From the NCBI GenBank assembly GCA_022650895.1, contig JALCQC010000019.1, positions 1 through 50,289 of the forward strand: a stretch of DNA of 50,289 nt, given 5' to 3'. Positions 34,652 to 44,098 of the stretch are shown here, piece by piece. Position numbers and translations under genes: made by a program. The DNA is from Bifidobacteriaceae bacterium (lineage in GTDB: Bacteria; Actinomycetota; Actinomycetes; Actinomycetales; Bifidobacteriaceae). Position 1 is the stretch's first letter. Each line of letters opens with the position of its first letter. The notes under the pieces were generated by a model. It was not told the origin of the DNA. It searched no databases and saw only the letters and a list, made by a program, of their open reading frames with translations.

Positions 34652-36622
34652 ATGAAAGGTGGAAAGATACAAGGCCCCATCGCACTCGATGAGACTTCGA
34701 AGGCGGTGCTGAAACCACTCGACCTAAACGATGTCGAGTTTGCGGAAAACTCTCTTTTCAAGAAATGGGAGGACACTGTTCCGAACATCCTCGACCACTG
34801 TAAGGAAGAGCTTGTCAATTACGGCAACATCTCCAACCTCGAACGCCTCGCCGGAGAATCAGATCAGCCGTTCAAGGGGTTCCCCTTCGCTGATTCCGAC
34901 ATCTACAAGACGCTCGAAGCGGCAAGCTGGTCGCAGAACAACCAGCCCCGGCAGGAAGACCGCGAATGGATGCGCTCCATGGAGCAGCTGCTCGGAAAGG
35001 TTCAGGAATCCGACGGATACCTCGACTCCAAAATTCAGGGAGACGCCAGCCGGCAACGCTGGGATGACCTCCTCGACAGCCACGAGATGTACTGCATCGG
35101 CCACCTTATTCAAGCGGGAGTAGCAGCCTACCGCTCCACCGACGATACCGAACTACTGGACATCGCCGTCAAGGCCGCAGACTGTGTGGTCGAACGGTTT
35201 GGGCCGAACGGCACCGATGGAATCTGCGGGCACCCGGAGATCGAGACGGCCCTCGTCGAGCTTTACCGGCAGACGGGACAAGACAAATACCTGGAGACCG
35301 CGCACAAGATGATCGATCTGCGTGGGCACGGACTTCTCACGCCGAGGGAGTACTTCGGATTCGGAAGCCGCTACTACGTCGACCAGGTTCCCGTACGGGA
35401 GGCGGATGAGGCGATGGGACACGCCGTCCGCCAGCTCTACTTGGAGGCCGGGGTTGTTGACCTCTACTTGGAGACGGGAGACCGCAGCCTTCTCGACGCC
35501 TCTGAACGCGTGTGGAATTCGGCGCACGGCCGCAAGATGTTCATCACCGGTGGAATGGGATCCCGTCACCGCGACGAATCCTTCGGAGACGACTTCGAGC
35601 TGTCTCCTGACCGCTCGTACTCCGAGACATGCGCTGCGATCGCGGATTTCCAATGGTCGTGGAGGCTCCTCCTCGCCACTGGAGACGAACGCTACGCCGA
35701 TGCCATGGAACGGGCGATCTACAACGCCATTCCAGTGGGTGCTTCGACGGACGGACTCCGGTACTTCTACTCAAACCCACTTCAGGTGAGGACCGGGCAT
35801 CCCGAAGGAACGGATTTCGATTCCTTCGTGCACCGCGCTCCGTGGTTCGACTGCCCTTGCTGCCCGCCCAACGTGGCACGGCTCTACGCCTCGCTGCCCG
35901 CCTACATGGCGACACTTGATTCCGACAACTATCTTGATCTCCATCTCTTCTCGGCGGGTAGGATCTCCGTTCCCCGGCGTGGAGGCGGCTGCACGCCGGT
36001 CGAGATCACCACGGAATACCCGTGGGACGGTCGCATCAACGTCCATGTTCCCGCAGACGCCGACCTCCGTGGCCTCCGTCTGCGCGTTCCCGCATGGTGC
36101 TCCACCCCGCAGATTCTCAGTGGTGATGGACAGTGCCAGCGGAACGGACGGTTCGTCGAAATGACCCTATCGGAAGGAACGGAAAGCACTCTCTCCGTCA
36201 ACCTGCCGATGAGCGCCGCCCTCATGGCCGCCGACTCCAGAATCGATGCCGTCCGGGGATGCCGGGCCGTCTGCCGAGGACCGGTGGTCTACGCGATCGA
36301 GCAGAAGGATATTCCCAACGACCTGCCAGTTGAACGGCTGCGTTTGAGCGAGAACCAGGAATTCACGGAATGCCATCATGCCGACATCGCCGGAGTGGAA
36401 GCGACCACCCTGCAGACCGAATTGACGGTGGAGGGCACCCAGCAGTCTGCGGATCCCGATGCCTCTGCCTACTTCGTTCCTGCGAATTCGTCCGAAGGCG
36501 GCGACGCGCAACGGGCTTCTCCCGTGGCGACACAGCTCATTCCCTACTTCCTGTGGGGTAACAGGGCTTCCGACTCCGCGGCGATGCGGGTATGGATTCC
36601 AGAACACCAAAACGTCAACTGA
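34652..36622 (+). CDS. GH127 beta-L-arabinofuranosidase (HypBA1-like)
   Basis: 656 residues, the size of HypBA1 of Bifidobacterium longum. The zinc/thiolate site is complete: E325-T-C327 in SYSETCAA and C403-C404 in FDCPCCPPN, matching E338, C340, C417 (nucleophile) and C418 of HypBA1. HypBA1 frees L-arabinose from beta-1,2-linked arabinofuranose on plant hydroxyproline-rich proteins. No signal peptide. AAAGGAGGGG lies upstream of the ATG, 19 nt after the GH36 stop codon, so the genes are co-transcribed. Confidence 0.93.
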   Translation: MKGGKIQGPIALDETSKAVLKPLDLNDVEFAENSLFKKWEDTVPNILDHCKEELVNYGNISNLERLAGESDQPFKGFPFADSDIYKTLEAASWSQNNQPRQEDREWMRSMEQLLGKVQESDGYLDSKIQGDASRQRWDDLLDSHEMYCIGHLIQAGVAAYRSTDDTELLDIAVKAADCVVERFGPNGTDGICGHPEIETALVELYRQTGQDKYLETAHKMIDLRGHGLLTPREYFGFGSRYYVDQVPVREADEAMGHAVRQLYLEAGVVDLYLETGDRSLLDASERVWNSAHGRKMFITGGMGSRHRDESFGDDFELSPDRSYSETCAAIADFQWSWRLLLATGDERYADAMERAIYNAIPVGASTDGLRYFYSNPLQVRTGHPEGTDFDSFVHRAPWFDCPCCPPNVARLYASLPAYMATLDSDNYLDLHLFSAGRISVPRRGGGCTPVEITTEYPWDGRINVHVPADADLRGLRLRVPAWCSTPQILSGDGQCQRNGRFVEMTLSEGTESTLSVNLPMSAALMAADSRIDAVRGCRAVCRGPVVYAIEQKDIPNDLPVERLRLSENQEFTECHHADIAGVEATTLQTELTVEGTQQSADPDASAYFVPANSSEGGDAQRASPVATQLIPYFLWGNRASDSAAMRVWIPEHQNVN

Positions 36623-36674
36623 ATGAAGTAAACACCCCTTGCAGCGACGCAAGGAACAAAGAAAGAAGGTAATG

Positions 36675-38045
36675 ATGAAGCGGTTAACGAAGGCGAAGGG
36701 GATTGTTGCATCGGTCGGCGCCGTTGCGATGCTTCTCTCGATGGCCGGCTGCGGCAATGGGTCGAGCGAGGCGAGCGGTGACGATGACAAGGAACTGAAC
36801 ATCTCGTGGTATTACGCATCTGATGGTGGCGACACCTTCACGCGCGTCATCGATCAGTTCAAGAAAGAGAATCCGGACATCAAAGTCACGGAAACTCACA
36901 CGTCGTTCCCCCAGATGCAGAAGAACGGGCAGCTCATCATGCAGGGCGACGACGCTCCGGACGTTGTTCAATACAACCAGGGCACGAGCTCGGTGGGCAA
37001 CCTCGCCAGCCAGGGAATCCTGGCGGATCTCAGCGATTACGCCTCCCAGTACGGCTGGGACAAGAAGATCCCCTCCTCAATGCAGACCATCGCGAAGTTC
37101 AAGGCCGATGAGAACGGAATCATGTCTCCCGAGGGACAGTGGTATGGCGTCCCGCTCCAGGGCGAATACACTCTGGCCTATTACAACAAGGATCTGTTCG
37201 AGAAGAACGGAATTGAGATCCCGAAGACCTTCGATGAGCTGGAGTCTGCGATGCAGAAGTTCGTCGACAAGGGAATCACCCCGGTGGCCTTCGAAGGGTC
37301 GGAGACAGCGGCCCAGCACCTCTGGTACGAGCTGGCTCTTTCCAAGGCGGACAGGGATTGGGTGAATAAGTACCAGTCCTACTCCGGAGCGGTTGATTGG
37401 AACTCCGAGCCCTTCACCTACGCTGCGAACACCCTGGACTCCTGGGTGAAGAACGGCTACATTCCCTCCAACTCCGGCGGCCTCGTTGCAGAGGACATGA
37501 TCACCCAGTTCTGCGCAGGCAAGTATCCCATCATGTTCTCCGGCTCGTGGTGGTTCGGTCGCGTCAACCAAGACGGCAAGTTCAAGTCTGAATTCGCCAC
37601 CTTCCCAGGAAACGAGAAGCTCAGCACCGCCGGAAGCGGCAAACTCTGGGTTGTTCCCGAGAAGTCGAAGCACAAGGCAGCGGCTGCGAAGTTCCTCGAC
37701 TTCGCACTCGGCGAGGAAACCCAGAACATGCTCGGGACAGAGGCCGGACTGCCTGTTGACACGTCCATCGACCCCGATCTGAGTGCAGTTCCCACCCTGA
37801 TGAAAAACCCCAACAAGACCTTCGACAACATTCAGGACAAGGTCAAGGAGATGAATTCGGTCTTCCAAACCCTGCTGAAGAACGATGCCATCGCCTACTA
37901 CCCGGACTGGCCCAGTGCAGGAATGTACGACTCGCTCAATTCCGCACTCCAGGGAATCATCAACCAGAAGTCCACTCCGGAAAAGGCAACCGCTGAGATC
38001 AAGGCGGCCTATGAGGAAGGAAAGGCGGACCTCGGTATCGAATAA
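36675..38045 (+). CDS. ABC sugar transporter, substrate-binding lipoprotein
   Basis: 456 residues. Lipoprotein signal peptide: basic KRLTKAKG, hydrophobic core, then MAGC as lipobox with the lipidated cysteine near residue 25. The mature protein has the family 1 extracellular solute-binding fold (WYYASDGGDTFTRVIDQFKKENPDIKV, PDVVQYNQG, PIMFSGSWW). It collects oligosaccharides at the cell surface for the two permeases downstream. Two ATGs at 36672 and 36675 compete; AGAAGG is five nt from the second, hence my choice. No ATPase gene is in the locus, so a shared MsmK-like ATPase encoded elsewhere is expected. Confidence 0.9.
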   Translation: MKRLTKAKGIVASVGAVAMLLSMAGCGNGSSEASGDDDKELNISWYYASDGGDTFTRVIDQFKKENPDIKVTETHTSFPQMQKNGQLIMQGDDAPDVVQYNQGTSSVGNLASQGILADLSDYASQYGWDKKIPSSMQTIAKFKADENGIMSPEGQWYGVPLQGEYTLAYYNKDLFEKNGIEIPKTFDELESAMQKFVDKGITPVAFEGSETAAQHLWYELALSKADRDWVNKYQSYSGAVDWNSEPFTYAANTLDSWVKNGYIPSNSGGLVAEDMITQFCAGKYPIMFSGSWWFGRVNQDGKFKSEFATFPGNEKLSTAGSGKLWVVPEKSKHKAAAAKFLDFALGEETQNMLGTEAGLPVDTSIDPDLSAVPTLMKNPNKTFDNIQDKVKEMNSVFQTLLKNDAIAYYPDWPSAGMYDSLNSALQGIINQKSTPEKATAEIKAAYEEGKADLGIE

Positions 38046-38051
38046 AAACGG

Positions 38052-38088
38052 CTGTGCGCGAGAGTGCTTCTATCCCTCTCGCGCACAG
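38052..38088 (+). repeat. Intercistronic hairpin after the binding-protein gene
   Basis: CTGTGCGCGAGAG (38052-38064) pairs perfectly (13 bp) with CTCTCGCGCACAG (38076-38088), 11-nt loop, no T-run. Such hairpins between a binding-protein gene and its permease genes often protect the upstream mRNA, giving more binding protein than permease. Confidence 0.7.
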
Positions 38089-38175
38089 TGTCAACTTCGC
38101 TGAGCAAAGCAGCACAAGAGGTTGGGAAGGCTCCGCTCTGGAGGTGCGGGGCCTTGGGAATCGTCAGGAGGAATC

Positions 38176-39147
38176 GTGAGTAGTCACACGCGTAGCGCCA
38201 AAAAAAGAGAGTTAACGGCGCAAGAAAAAAAATATGAGAAGAAGGCGAGAAGCGGATACGGCCGATACCTCATTCTTGGATCGGTGGGAACAGTTGTCGT
38301 TCTCCTTATTCCCTTCGTCATCAACATCTGGATATCCCTCTTCAACTGGCGTGGCGGATTCAGCAAGATGCGCTGGGTCGGTTTGGGGAATTATTCCAAG
38401 TTGCTGCACGATGCGAAGTTCTGGACATCCTTCAGCAACTCCCTCTACATGATCGTCGCCATGGTGATTATCCCGACGCTGATCGGGCTGATCCTTTCCG
38501 CGGTCCTCTTCGATTACATCGGGCAGGAATTCGGAGGCAAGACCTCGAGCTTCCTTCGTGCCTGCTACTACATTCCGCAGATCCTGCCCGTGGGTGTCGC
38601 CGGAATTCTGTGGAACTGGATTCTCAACTCCCAGACGGGCGCTATCAATCGAATCCTCTCGGGCATGTTCGGCGTCGCGAATCCGCCGGACTGGCTTGGT
38701 GACCCCAGCTTCGCCATCTACGCAGTGATGCTGATGCTCATCTGGAGCCAGATCGGCTACCCCGTCGTCATCTTCATGTCCGCCCTCGGCCGGGTGGACC
38801 CAGAACTCTACGAAGCCGCAGCGCTGGATGGAGCCGGATGGTGGAAGCGTTTCAAGGCCATCACCCTTCCACAGATCAAGCCGGAGGTCTTCGTGGTCGT
38901 CCTGACCTGCACTGTCGCCGCGCTCAAGGTGTTCGGGCCGGTCTACGTGCTGACGAAGGGTGGTCCGCAGAGCTCCACCTTGGTTCCGTCGTATTACTCC
39001 TACATCAACTTCTTCGGGAAGTCGCAGATCGGCTATGGAGCCGCCATCGCGAGCGTTCTCGCCATTCTGATCGCCATCGTCGCCTCCGTCATTCTTATTT
39101 TCCAAAACAGGAGTGCCGCTGCTGAAAGGGAAGGGGCAAGGGTATGA
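38176..39147 (+). CDS. ABC sugar transporter permease (MalF-type)
   Basis: 323 residues, six predicted helices after a basic N-terminal segment. The ATPase-contact EAA loop reads YEAAALDGAGWWKRFKAITLP. The GTG at 38176 has a full AGGAGGA six bases upstream, which decides the start; the frame extension to 38122 is rejected. The stop overlaps the next permease by ATGA, so the pair is translationally coupled and should form the membrane channel for the imported glycan. Confidence 0.92.
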   Translation: MSSHTRSAKKRELTAQEKKYEKKARSGYGRYLILGSVGTVVVLLIPFVINIWISLFNWRGGFSKMRWVGLGNYSKLLHDAKFWTSFSNSLYMIVAMVIIPTLIGLILSAVLFDYIGQEFGGKTSSFLRACYYIPQILPVGVAGILWNWILNSQTGAINRILSGMFGVANPPDWLGDPSFAIYAVMLMLIWSQIGYPVVIFMSALGRVDPELYEAAALDGAGWWKRFKAITLPQIKPEVFVVVLTCTVAALKVFGPVYVLTKGGPQSSTLVPSYYSYINFFGKSQIGYGAAIASVLAILIAIVASVILIFQNRSAAAEREGARV

Positions 39148-40064
39148 GCACCGCCACTGTGAAAACAAACGTCAAGCATGGCATTCAAGCCAGAATGAGC
39201 CGCATCGAGCGAAAGGAAAACCGCAAGGGCCTCAACAAGAGGAAAAAAGGACCGCTGCGCTGGGTCATTTTGGCCCTGTGCCTGGTCCTCGCAGTGCTCA
39301 TCCTCGCGCCGCTGTTCCTCATGGCGATCAACGCTTTCAAGACCCCGGCCGACTACACCACCGGAAGCCCGCTCTCCCTGCCGAAGAGCCTCTACTTCGG
39401 CGGCCTCGTCAACTTCTGGAATGCGGTCAACTTCCCGCAAAAACTGTGGAATTCGCTCTGGATTGCCGTCATCTCGGCACTGATCTCCGTGGTGCTCTCA
39501 CTGTTCAATTCCTTTGCACTGGGAATCGGAAGGGTCCGCGGAAGCTCTTTCATTATCGCGATCTTCATGATCCTCACGATGCTGCCCGGAGAAGGCTTCA
39601 TCTACCCACTGTTCTACATGTTCAATGCCATTGGCATGGGGAACAGCGGATGGACGATCGTCATCATCATGGGAATCATCAACATGGCCTTCGGAACGTA
39701 CCTTCTGAGCTCCGTGATGTCGACCTTCCCCCGGGAGATTCTCGAGGCGGCCCAGATCGATGGAGCGGGTCGCTGGCGGACGCTGTGGGACGTCGTCTTC
39801 CCCATCATGAAGTCGAACCTTGCAGTTCTGTTCATCTTCTTCTTCATCTGGACCTGGAATGAGTTCTACTTCACCCTGATCTTCCTGGTCTCGGGAGATA
39901 CGCAGACCATTCCTATCGCCATCGCCTCCCTTCAGGGAGACCGCATCATGGACGTGCCCACCATCAACGCAGGTTCTCTCATTTCGCTGATTCCTGCACT
40001 CATCTTCTTCCTCATCTTCCAGAGGACGCTGACGAAGGGCATCACGGCAGGCGCTGTGAAGTAA
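39144..40064 (+). CDS. ABC sugar transporter permease (MalG-type)
   Basis: 306 residues with six predicted helices; EAA loop ILEAAQIDGAGRWRTLWDVVFP. Partner of the preceding permease, whose stop it overlaps. The C-terminus FQRTLTKGITAGAVK is typical of MalG-type subunits. Confidence 0.92.
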   Translation: MSTATVKTNVKHGIQARMSRIERKENRKGLNKRKKGPLRWVILALCLVLAVLILAPLFLMAINAFKTPADYTTGSPLSLPKSLYFGGLVNFWNAVNFPQKLWNSLWIAVISALISVVLSLFNSFALGIGRVRGSSFIIAIFMILTMLPGEGFIYPLFYMFNAIGMGNSGWTIVIIMGIINMAFGTYLLSSVMSTFPREILEAAQIDGAGRWRTLWDVVFPIMKSNLAVLFIFFFIWTWNEFYFTLIFLVSGDTQTIPIAIASLQGDRIMDVPTINAGSLISLIPALIFFLIFQRTLTKGITAGAVK

Positions 40065-40090
40065 AGAAAACGAAAGTAAGAATCCAATAG

Positions 40091-40126
40091 GACGGCCGCT
40101 CATACCTCTTGGTGTGGGCGGCCGTC
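40091..40126 (+). repeat. Intercistronic hairpin between permease and GH31 genes
   Basis: GACGGCCGCTC (40091-40101) pairs with GGGCGGCCGTC (40116-40126) with one U-G pair; inside, ATACC pairs with GGTGT, closing on a TCTT tetraloop. No T-run. Either a processing/stabilising element or a partial stop that lowers expression of GH31 and the regulator. Confidence 0.65.
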
Positions 40127-40142
40127 TGAGAAAGGTAGCGTA

Positions 40143-42416
40143 ATGAAATTCTCCGATGGCTATTGGCGAGTGCGTGAGGGCTTTTCCGCCGCATGGGCCA
40201 GGCAGACACACGACGTAGAGAAGGTGGGGAGGCAGGTACGAGCCCATGTGGCGGCGCACCTTATGCCGGGACGTGGAGACACTCTTGGGGGTCCGCTCTT
40301 CACCGTGACTCTCTCCACTCCCGCCGAAGGGGTGATTCGTGTCACGGAGGAGCATTTCCGAGGACATCGAAACCCCGGCCCCGAATTCGACCTGACGATC
40401 GACCCCGACGCGCCCTTTGAGGTGAGCGAAGACGACGAGAAGGTCACCGTGGCCGCCGGAGAGCTTGAGGCGGAAATCTCCAAAAACGACTGGAATCTCT
40501 CCTTCAAGGCCCACGGCAAGGAGTTGACCGGAACCGCATATAAGGGACTCGGCCATTACACCGATCCGCAGGGAAAGACCTATCTGCGCGAACAGCTGAG
40601 AACCGCCATCGGCGAGAAGGTCTATGGATTCGGAGAACGCTTCGGCCAGTTCGTGAAGAATGGTCAGAGCGTGGAGATGTGGAACTCGGACGCCGGAACT
40701 ACTTCCGATGCGGTTTACAAGGCCATTCCCTTCTACTGGACCACCGGGGGCTACGGCGTTTTCGTCAACGATCCGGGAGACGTGTCCTTCGAGGTCACCT
40801 CCGAGAACGTCGAGAAAGTGCAGTTCTCCGTCAAAGGGGAGAAACTCGACTATTTCGTCATCTATGGCCCCACTCCCAAGGAGATCCTCCGCCGGTACAC
40901 GGCATTGACCGGGCGTGCTCCCCATCTGCCTGCATGGTCCTACGGGTTGTGGCTGACCACGTCCTTCCTTACCGACTATGACGACACCACGGTCAACGGT
41001 TTCGTCGAAGGCCTTGAGAAGAGGGACATCCCTCTCTCCGTGTTCCACTACGACTGCTTCTGGCAAAAGGAATTCCACTTCTGCGACTTCGAATGGGACA
41101 ACAAGATGTTCCCCCACCCAGAGGAGTCCATCGAGAAACTGCATCGCAAGGGCCTCAAGGTCTGCGTGTGGATCAACCCCTACATCAGTTCCATGTCGAA
41201 GCTCTTCGATGAGGGAATGGAGAAGGGCTATCTCATCACCACGGCTGACGGCAGCGTCTACGAGACGGACTTCTGGCAGCCCGGCATGGCACTCGTCGAT
41301 TTCTCGAAGCCGGAGGCGTGCGACTGGTACGCCTCGAAGCTCGAGACGCTTCTCGACATGGGCGTCGACTGCTTCAAGACGGATTTCGGTGAGTCGGTCC
41401 CCAAGGAAGCCGTGTACGAGGACGGATCGAATCCGCTCAAAATGCACAACTATTACACCTATCTGTACAACAAGACGGTGTTCGACTTGCTCGAGAGGAA
41501 GAAAGGAAAAGAACAGGCTGTTCTCTTTGCGCGCTCCGCGACGGTGGGCGGACAGAAGCTCCCCGTCCACTGGGGAGGGGACTGCGAATCCACTTATCAC
41601 GCGATGGCGAACTCACTGCGCGGCGGTCTCTCTCTCATGGCCTCGGGCTTTGGGTACTGGGCGCATGACATCGGCGGCTTCGAGGGGACGCCAACACCGG
41701 ACCTCTACAAACGCTGGGTCCAGTTTGGCCTCCTCTCCTCGCATTCCCGGCTGCACGGCTCAAAGTCCGTCCGTGTTCCATGGGCCTTCGACGATGAGTC
41801 AAGTGAAGTCCTGAGAACCTTCACCGATCTCAAGCTGTCGCTGCTTCCGGAGCTCGCCATCGCCTCCCACGAGGTTTCGGACGAAGGAACCCCGGTGATG
41901 CGCCCCATGGTGCTCGAATTCCCTGACGACCCCACCGTCACCCAGCTGGACCGCCAGTATATGCTCGGCGACAACCTTCTGGTGGCTCCCATCTTCTCTC
42001 CCGACGGAGTCTGCGAATACTACGTTCCCGAAGGAACGTGGACGAACTATCTCACCGGCGAAGTCATCGAAGGACCCACATGGAAGAAGGAGAAATTCGA
42101 TTACTTCTCCCTCCCGCTGCTCGCCCGCCCGGGTGCCGTGCTGCCCGTTCAGGACGGCAGAAAGAACACCGACGGCGACCTCCTCGAGGCAATGACCCTC
42201 AAGGTGTTCGCACCCCACGCCATTGGAAACGACTGGGAGACACGGACCCTCTATCGCGGCTTCGGCGGCGACGCCCAGAAGGTGGACGCCAGAATCCGCA
42301 ACACCGGCGACGCCCTCGAAGTGGAACTCTCCGACCCCACCATTGCGTGGTCCCTACAGGTCGAAGGAACCGTCAGCAAGGCTGTGGACGGTAAGGCGAG
42401 AGTGAAGATGAGGTAG
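40143..42416 (+). CDS. GH31 alpha-xylosidase (YicI-like)
   Basis: 757 residues, close to E. coli YicI (772). Nucleophile D414 in FKTDFGES and acid/base D480 in WGGDCEST match D416 and D482 of YicI. FHYDCFWQKEFHFCDFEWD (301-319) is the YicI-type motif that separates alpha-xylosidases from alpha-glucosidases in GH31. Removes alpha-xylose from the non-reducing end of xyloglucan oligosaccharides in the cytoplasm. AAAGG precedes the ATG. Its presence with GH51 and GH127 points to arabinosylated xylose side chains. Confidence 0.9.
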   Translation: MKFSDGYWRVREGFSAAWARQTHDVEKVGRQVRAHVAAHLMPGRGDTLGGPLFTVTLSTPAEGVIRVTEEHFRGHRNPGPEFDLTIDPDAPFEVSEDDEKVTVAAGELEAEISKNDWNLSFKAHGKELTGTAYKGLGHYTDPQGKTYLREQLRTAIGEKVYGFGERFGQFVKNGQSVEMWNSDAGTTSDAVYKAIPFYWTTGGYGVFVNDPGDVSFEVTSENVEKVQFSVKGEKLDYFVIYGPTPKEILRRYTALTGRAPHLPAWSYGLWLTTSFLTDYDDTTVNGFVEGLEKRDIPLSVFHYDCFWQKEFHFCDFEWDNKMFPHPEESIEKLHRKGLKVCVWINPYISSMSKLFDEGMEKGYLITTADGSVYETDFWQPGMALVDFSKPEACDWYASKLETLLDMGVDCFKTDFGESVPKEAVYEDGSNPLKMHNYYTYLYNKTVFDLLERKKGKEQAVLFARSATVGGQKLPVHWGGDCESTYHAMANSLRGGLSLMASGFGYWAHDIGGFEGTPTPDLYKRWVQFGLLSSHSRLHGSKSVRVPWAFDDESSEVLRTFTDLKLSLLPELAIASHEVSDEGTPVMRPMVLEFPDDPTVTQLDRQYMLGDNLLVAPIFSPDGVCEYYVPEGTWTNYLTGEVIEGPTWKKEKFDYFSLPLLARPGAVLPVQDGRKNTDGDLLEAMTLKVFAPHAIGNDWETRTLYRGFGGDAQKVDARIRNTGDALEVELSDPTIAWSLQVEGTVSKAVDGKARVKMR

Positions 42417-42565
42417 ATAAAAAAATAGAGGAAATGAGATAGTCTTCTTCATAAACGGTGTGAAAGACCTGGCACCTCACGTTCACGCAACGCAACGGAG
42501 CGCAACGGCAGCGTGTCAGGCCCCATCAACCACGTGACGCGCGTGGATGAAAGTCAGGTACGAGA

Positions 42566-43618
42566 GTGTTCACCACGAAAAGGATAACTATCAAAGATGT
42601 CGCCAAAGACGCTGGCGTTTCCATCAAGACAGTTTCGAACGTCATCAACGAATCCGGCAGCATGCGGGAATCAACGCGCCAACGAGTCCTCGACAGCATC
42701 CAAAAAATGGGTTACGTGGTCAATATGTCGGCGCGCTCGCTGAAAACCGGAACGACGGGACTTCTCGGCCTTGCGATCTTTGACTTCACTCAGCCCTTCG
42801 CCTCTGACCTTGCGGATGCCGTCATCGATGTTGCGCGGCAGCAGGGTTATGGCGTCATCATCGATACCTACGGTTTCAACGGCGAGGGGCTTTCTTCCGT
42901 CATCGATGACACCTATCGCTTGGGGGCGGATGGTTGGATCTATTTTGCTGACCGGCCTTTTTCGAGGAAAGGGAAAGAACTCGAACAGAGCTACCCCGTG
43001 GTGCTGACGGGCGACTACGAGCCTTTCTCCGAAACGGATTTTGTCACCATGCCGAATTCCGAGGCCATAGAGGCGGCTACGACCAAACTCCTTGACGGAG
43101 GTGCCAAGAAGATAGCGTTGCTGGGTGCCCCCACTGAGATAGTGGGATCTGATAGGGCTTCTTTGGAAGCAGTGACCAATGGAACCCAGGAACTGCGCAT
43201 GCTGGGGTTTGCCCGAGCCTTCTGGAACAGAGGGGAGCGCGTGGATTGGAATTATGTCATTCCCTCCGTCGGCATGATTCGTAAGGATGGTGCCGCCGCC
43301 GCGGAACGGCTTCTTTCCCTCGGTTCCGCATTCGATGCAGTGGTGTGCATGAATGACGCCATGGCCCTCGGTGCGACCTATGCCCTGCAGCGCCACGGTC
43401 TGAGAATTCCTGAGGATGTTCAGGTGGTTGGCTTTGATAACGTCTCCGAAGGCGAATATTCCACGCCGGCGCTCAGCACAATAGATCCTTACATCCATGA
43501 TTATGCGCGTGCCGCAGTGACGATGCTGATCGAGCGCATTGACGGCTACCATGGACCCGCCCGCCGGTACGTCACTGATTACAGCATTGTTGAGCGCGAA
43601 TCGAGCCATTTGTCGTAA
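42566..43618 (+). CDS. LacI-family transcriptional regulator
   Basis: 350 residues. Helix-turn-helix ITIKDVAKDAGVSIKTVSNVIN near residues 7-28, then the hinge and a periplasmic-binding-protein-like sensor domain. Probably represses the locus from the palindromes at 30758 and 30814 and releases on binding an imported sugar. Last gene of the locus, 149 nt after GH31. The GTG at 42566 is followed directly by the DNA-binding domain; the ribosome site is weak. The gap before it holds repeated GCAACG units (42484-42506) but no TAGTACAACG-type operator. Confidence 0.9.
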   Translation: MFTTKRITIKDVAKDAGVSIKTVSNVINESGSMRESTRQRVLDSIQKMGYVVNMSARSLKTGTTGLLGLAIFDFTQPFASDLADAVIDVARQQGYGVIIDTYGFNGEGLSSVIDDTYRLGADGWIYFADRPFSRKGKELEQSYPVVLTGDYEPFSETDFVTMPNSEAIEAATTKLLDGGAKKIALLGAPTEIVGSDRASLEAVTNGTQELRMLGFARAFWNRGERVDWNYVIPSVGMIRKDGAAAAERLLSLGSAFDAVVCMNDAMALGATYALQRHGLRIPEDVQVVGFDNVSEGEYSTPALSTIDPYIHDYARAAVTMLIERIDGYHGPARRYVTDYSIVERESSHLS

Positions 43619-43702
43619 TGCGAAGCTCAAGTTCTCACGACGTGCTGCACCGTGATTTTGTAGCGTAACGTACCGCGCTTTTGCAATGCAACGCGCCGGG
43701 GC

Positions 43703-43730
43703 TTGCACATCTGAAAGTTATGAGTAATAT
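43703..43730 (+). promoter_or_regulatory. Promoter of tRNA-Lys
   Basis: TTGCAC (43703-43708), 16-nt spacer, TAATAT (43725-43730); the tRNA begins 22 nt later. Confidence 0.65.
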
Positions 43731-43751
43731 CTTTACTTGGCTCAAGCCTTT

Positions 43752-43828
43752 GCCCCTGTAGCTCAGTTGGCTAGAGCAGCGGACTCTTAATCCGCGTGTC
43801 CAGGGTTCGAATCCCTGCGGGGGCACCA
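43752..43828 (+). tRNA. tRNA-Lys (anticodon CUU)
   Basis: Full cloverleaf: acceptor GCCCCTG pairs with CGGGGGC, D-arm with AGCTCAGTTGGCTAGAGC, anticodon loop CTCTTAA with CTT at 43786-43788, T-arm with GGTTCGAATCC, and an encoded CCA end (43826-43828). Reads AAG codons. Confidence 0.97.
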
Positions 43829-43830
43829 GC

Positions 43831-43859
43831 AAGCGGAACGCATAGCGTTCCGCTTTTTT
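43831..43859 (+). terminator. Rho-independent terminator after tRNA-Lys
   Basis: AAGCGGAACGC (43831-43841) pairs perfectly with GCGTTCCGCTT (43845-43855), 3-nt loop, then a T-run to 43859. It starts two bases after the CCA end. Confidence 0.92.
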
Positions 43860-44068
43860 ATTTTGTATTGGATTTCTGGCCTTATATTGACATCTCCTCA
43901 TTTATTAGATTTTGTCTGGGATTCTTCTTGGTGATTGAAGTGCATCCTTGTTTTTGTGTGCAGGTCCGGTGTCGAATGCTCGTGATCAGCGAAAATAATG
44001 CGACACGCCCAAAGACGGTGCCTTCTGTTGATTTCTAGCCATTCCGTCTAGTTAACGACGGATTCTAT
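43860..44068. other. AT-rich stretch without a visible gene
   Basis: Between the tRNA terminator and the promoter of the next unit. I see no ORF with a ribosome binding site and no clear hairpin. Confidence 0.5.
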
Positions 44069-44097
44069 TTGTTTGTTGAAAAATAATCAGTTACGAT
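44069..44097 (+). promoter_or_regulatory. Promoter upstream of the small membrane protein
   Basis: TTGTTT (44069-44074), 17-nt spacer, TACGAT (44092-44097). The CRP-like palindrome begins 1-3 nt after the -10 box. The layout repeats at 45039-45087. Confidence 0.5.
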
Positions 44098-44098
44098 G

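Noticed and set aside
39498-41600. 700-codon open frame antisense to the permease and GH31 genes
   Set aside because: Runs through two recognised genes and their gap; composition is that of a complementary strand shadow.
42484-42506. GCAACG repeats before the lacI gene, first taken for operators
   Set aside because: They do not form a palindrome like the two sites at 30758 and 30814, and similar CAACG words recur by chance in this region.
43740-43860. Possible integration (att) site at the tRNA-Lys 3' end
   Set aside because: No integrase gene and no second copy of the tRNA 3' end in the window.
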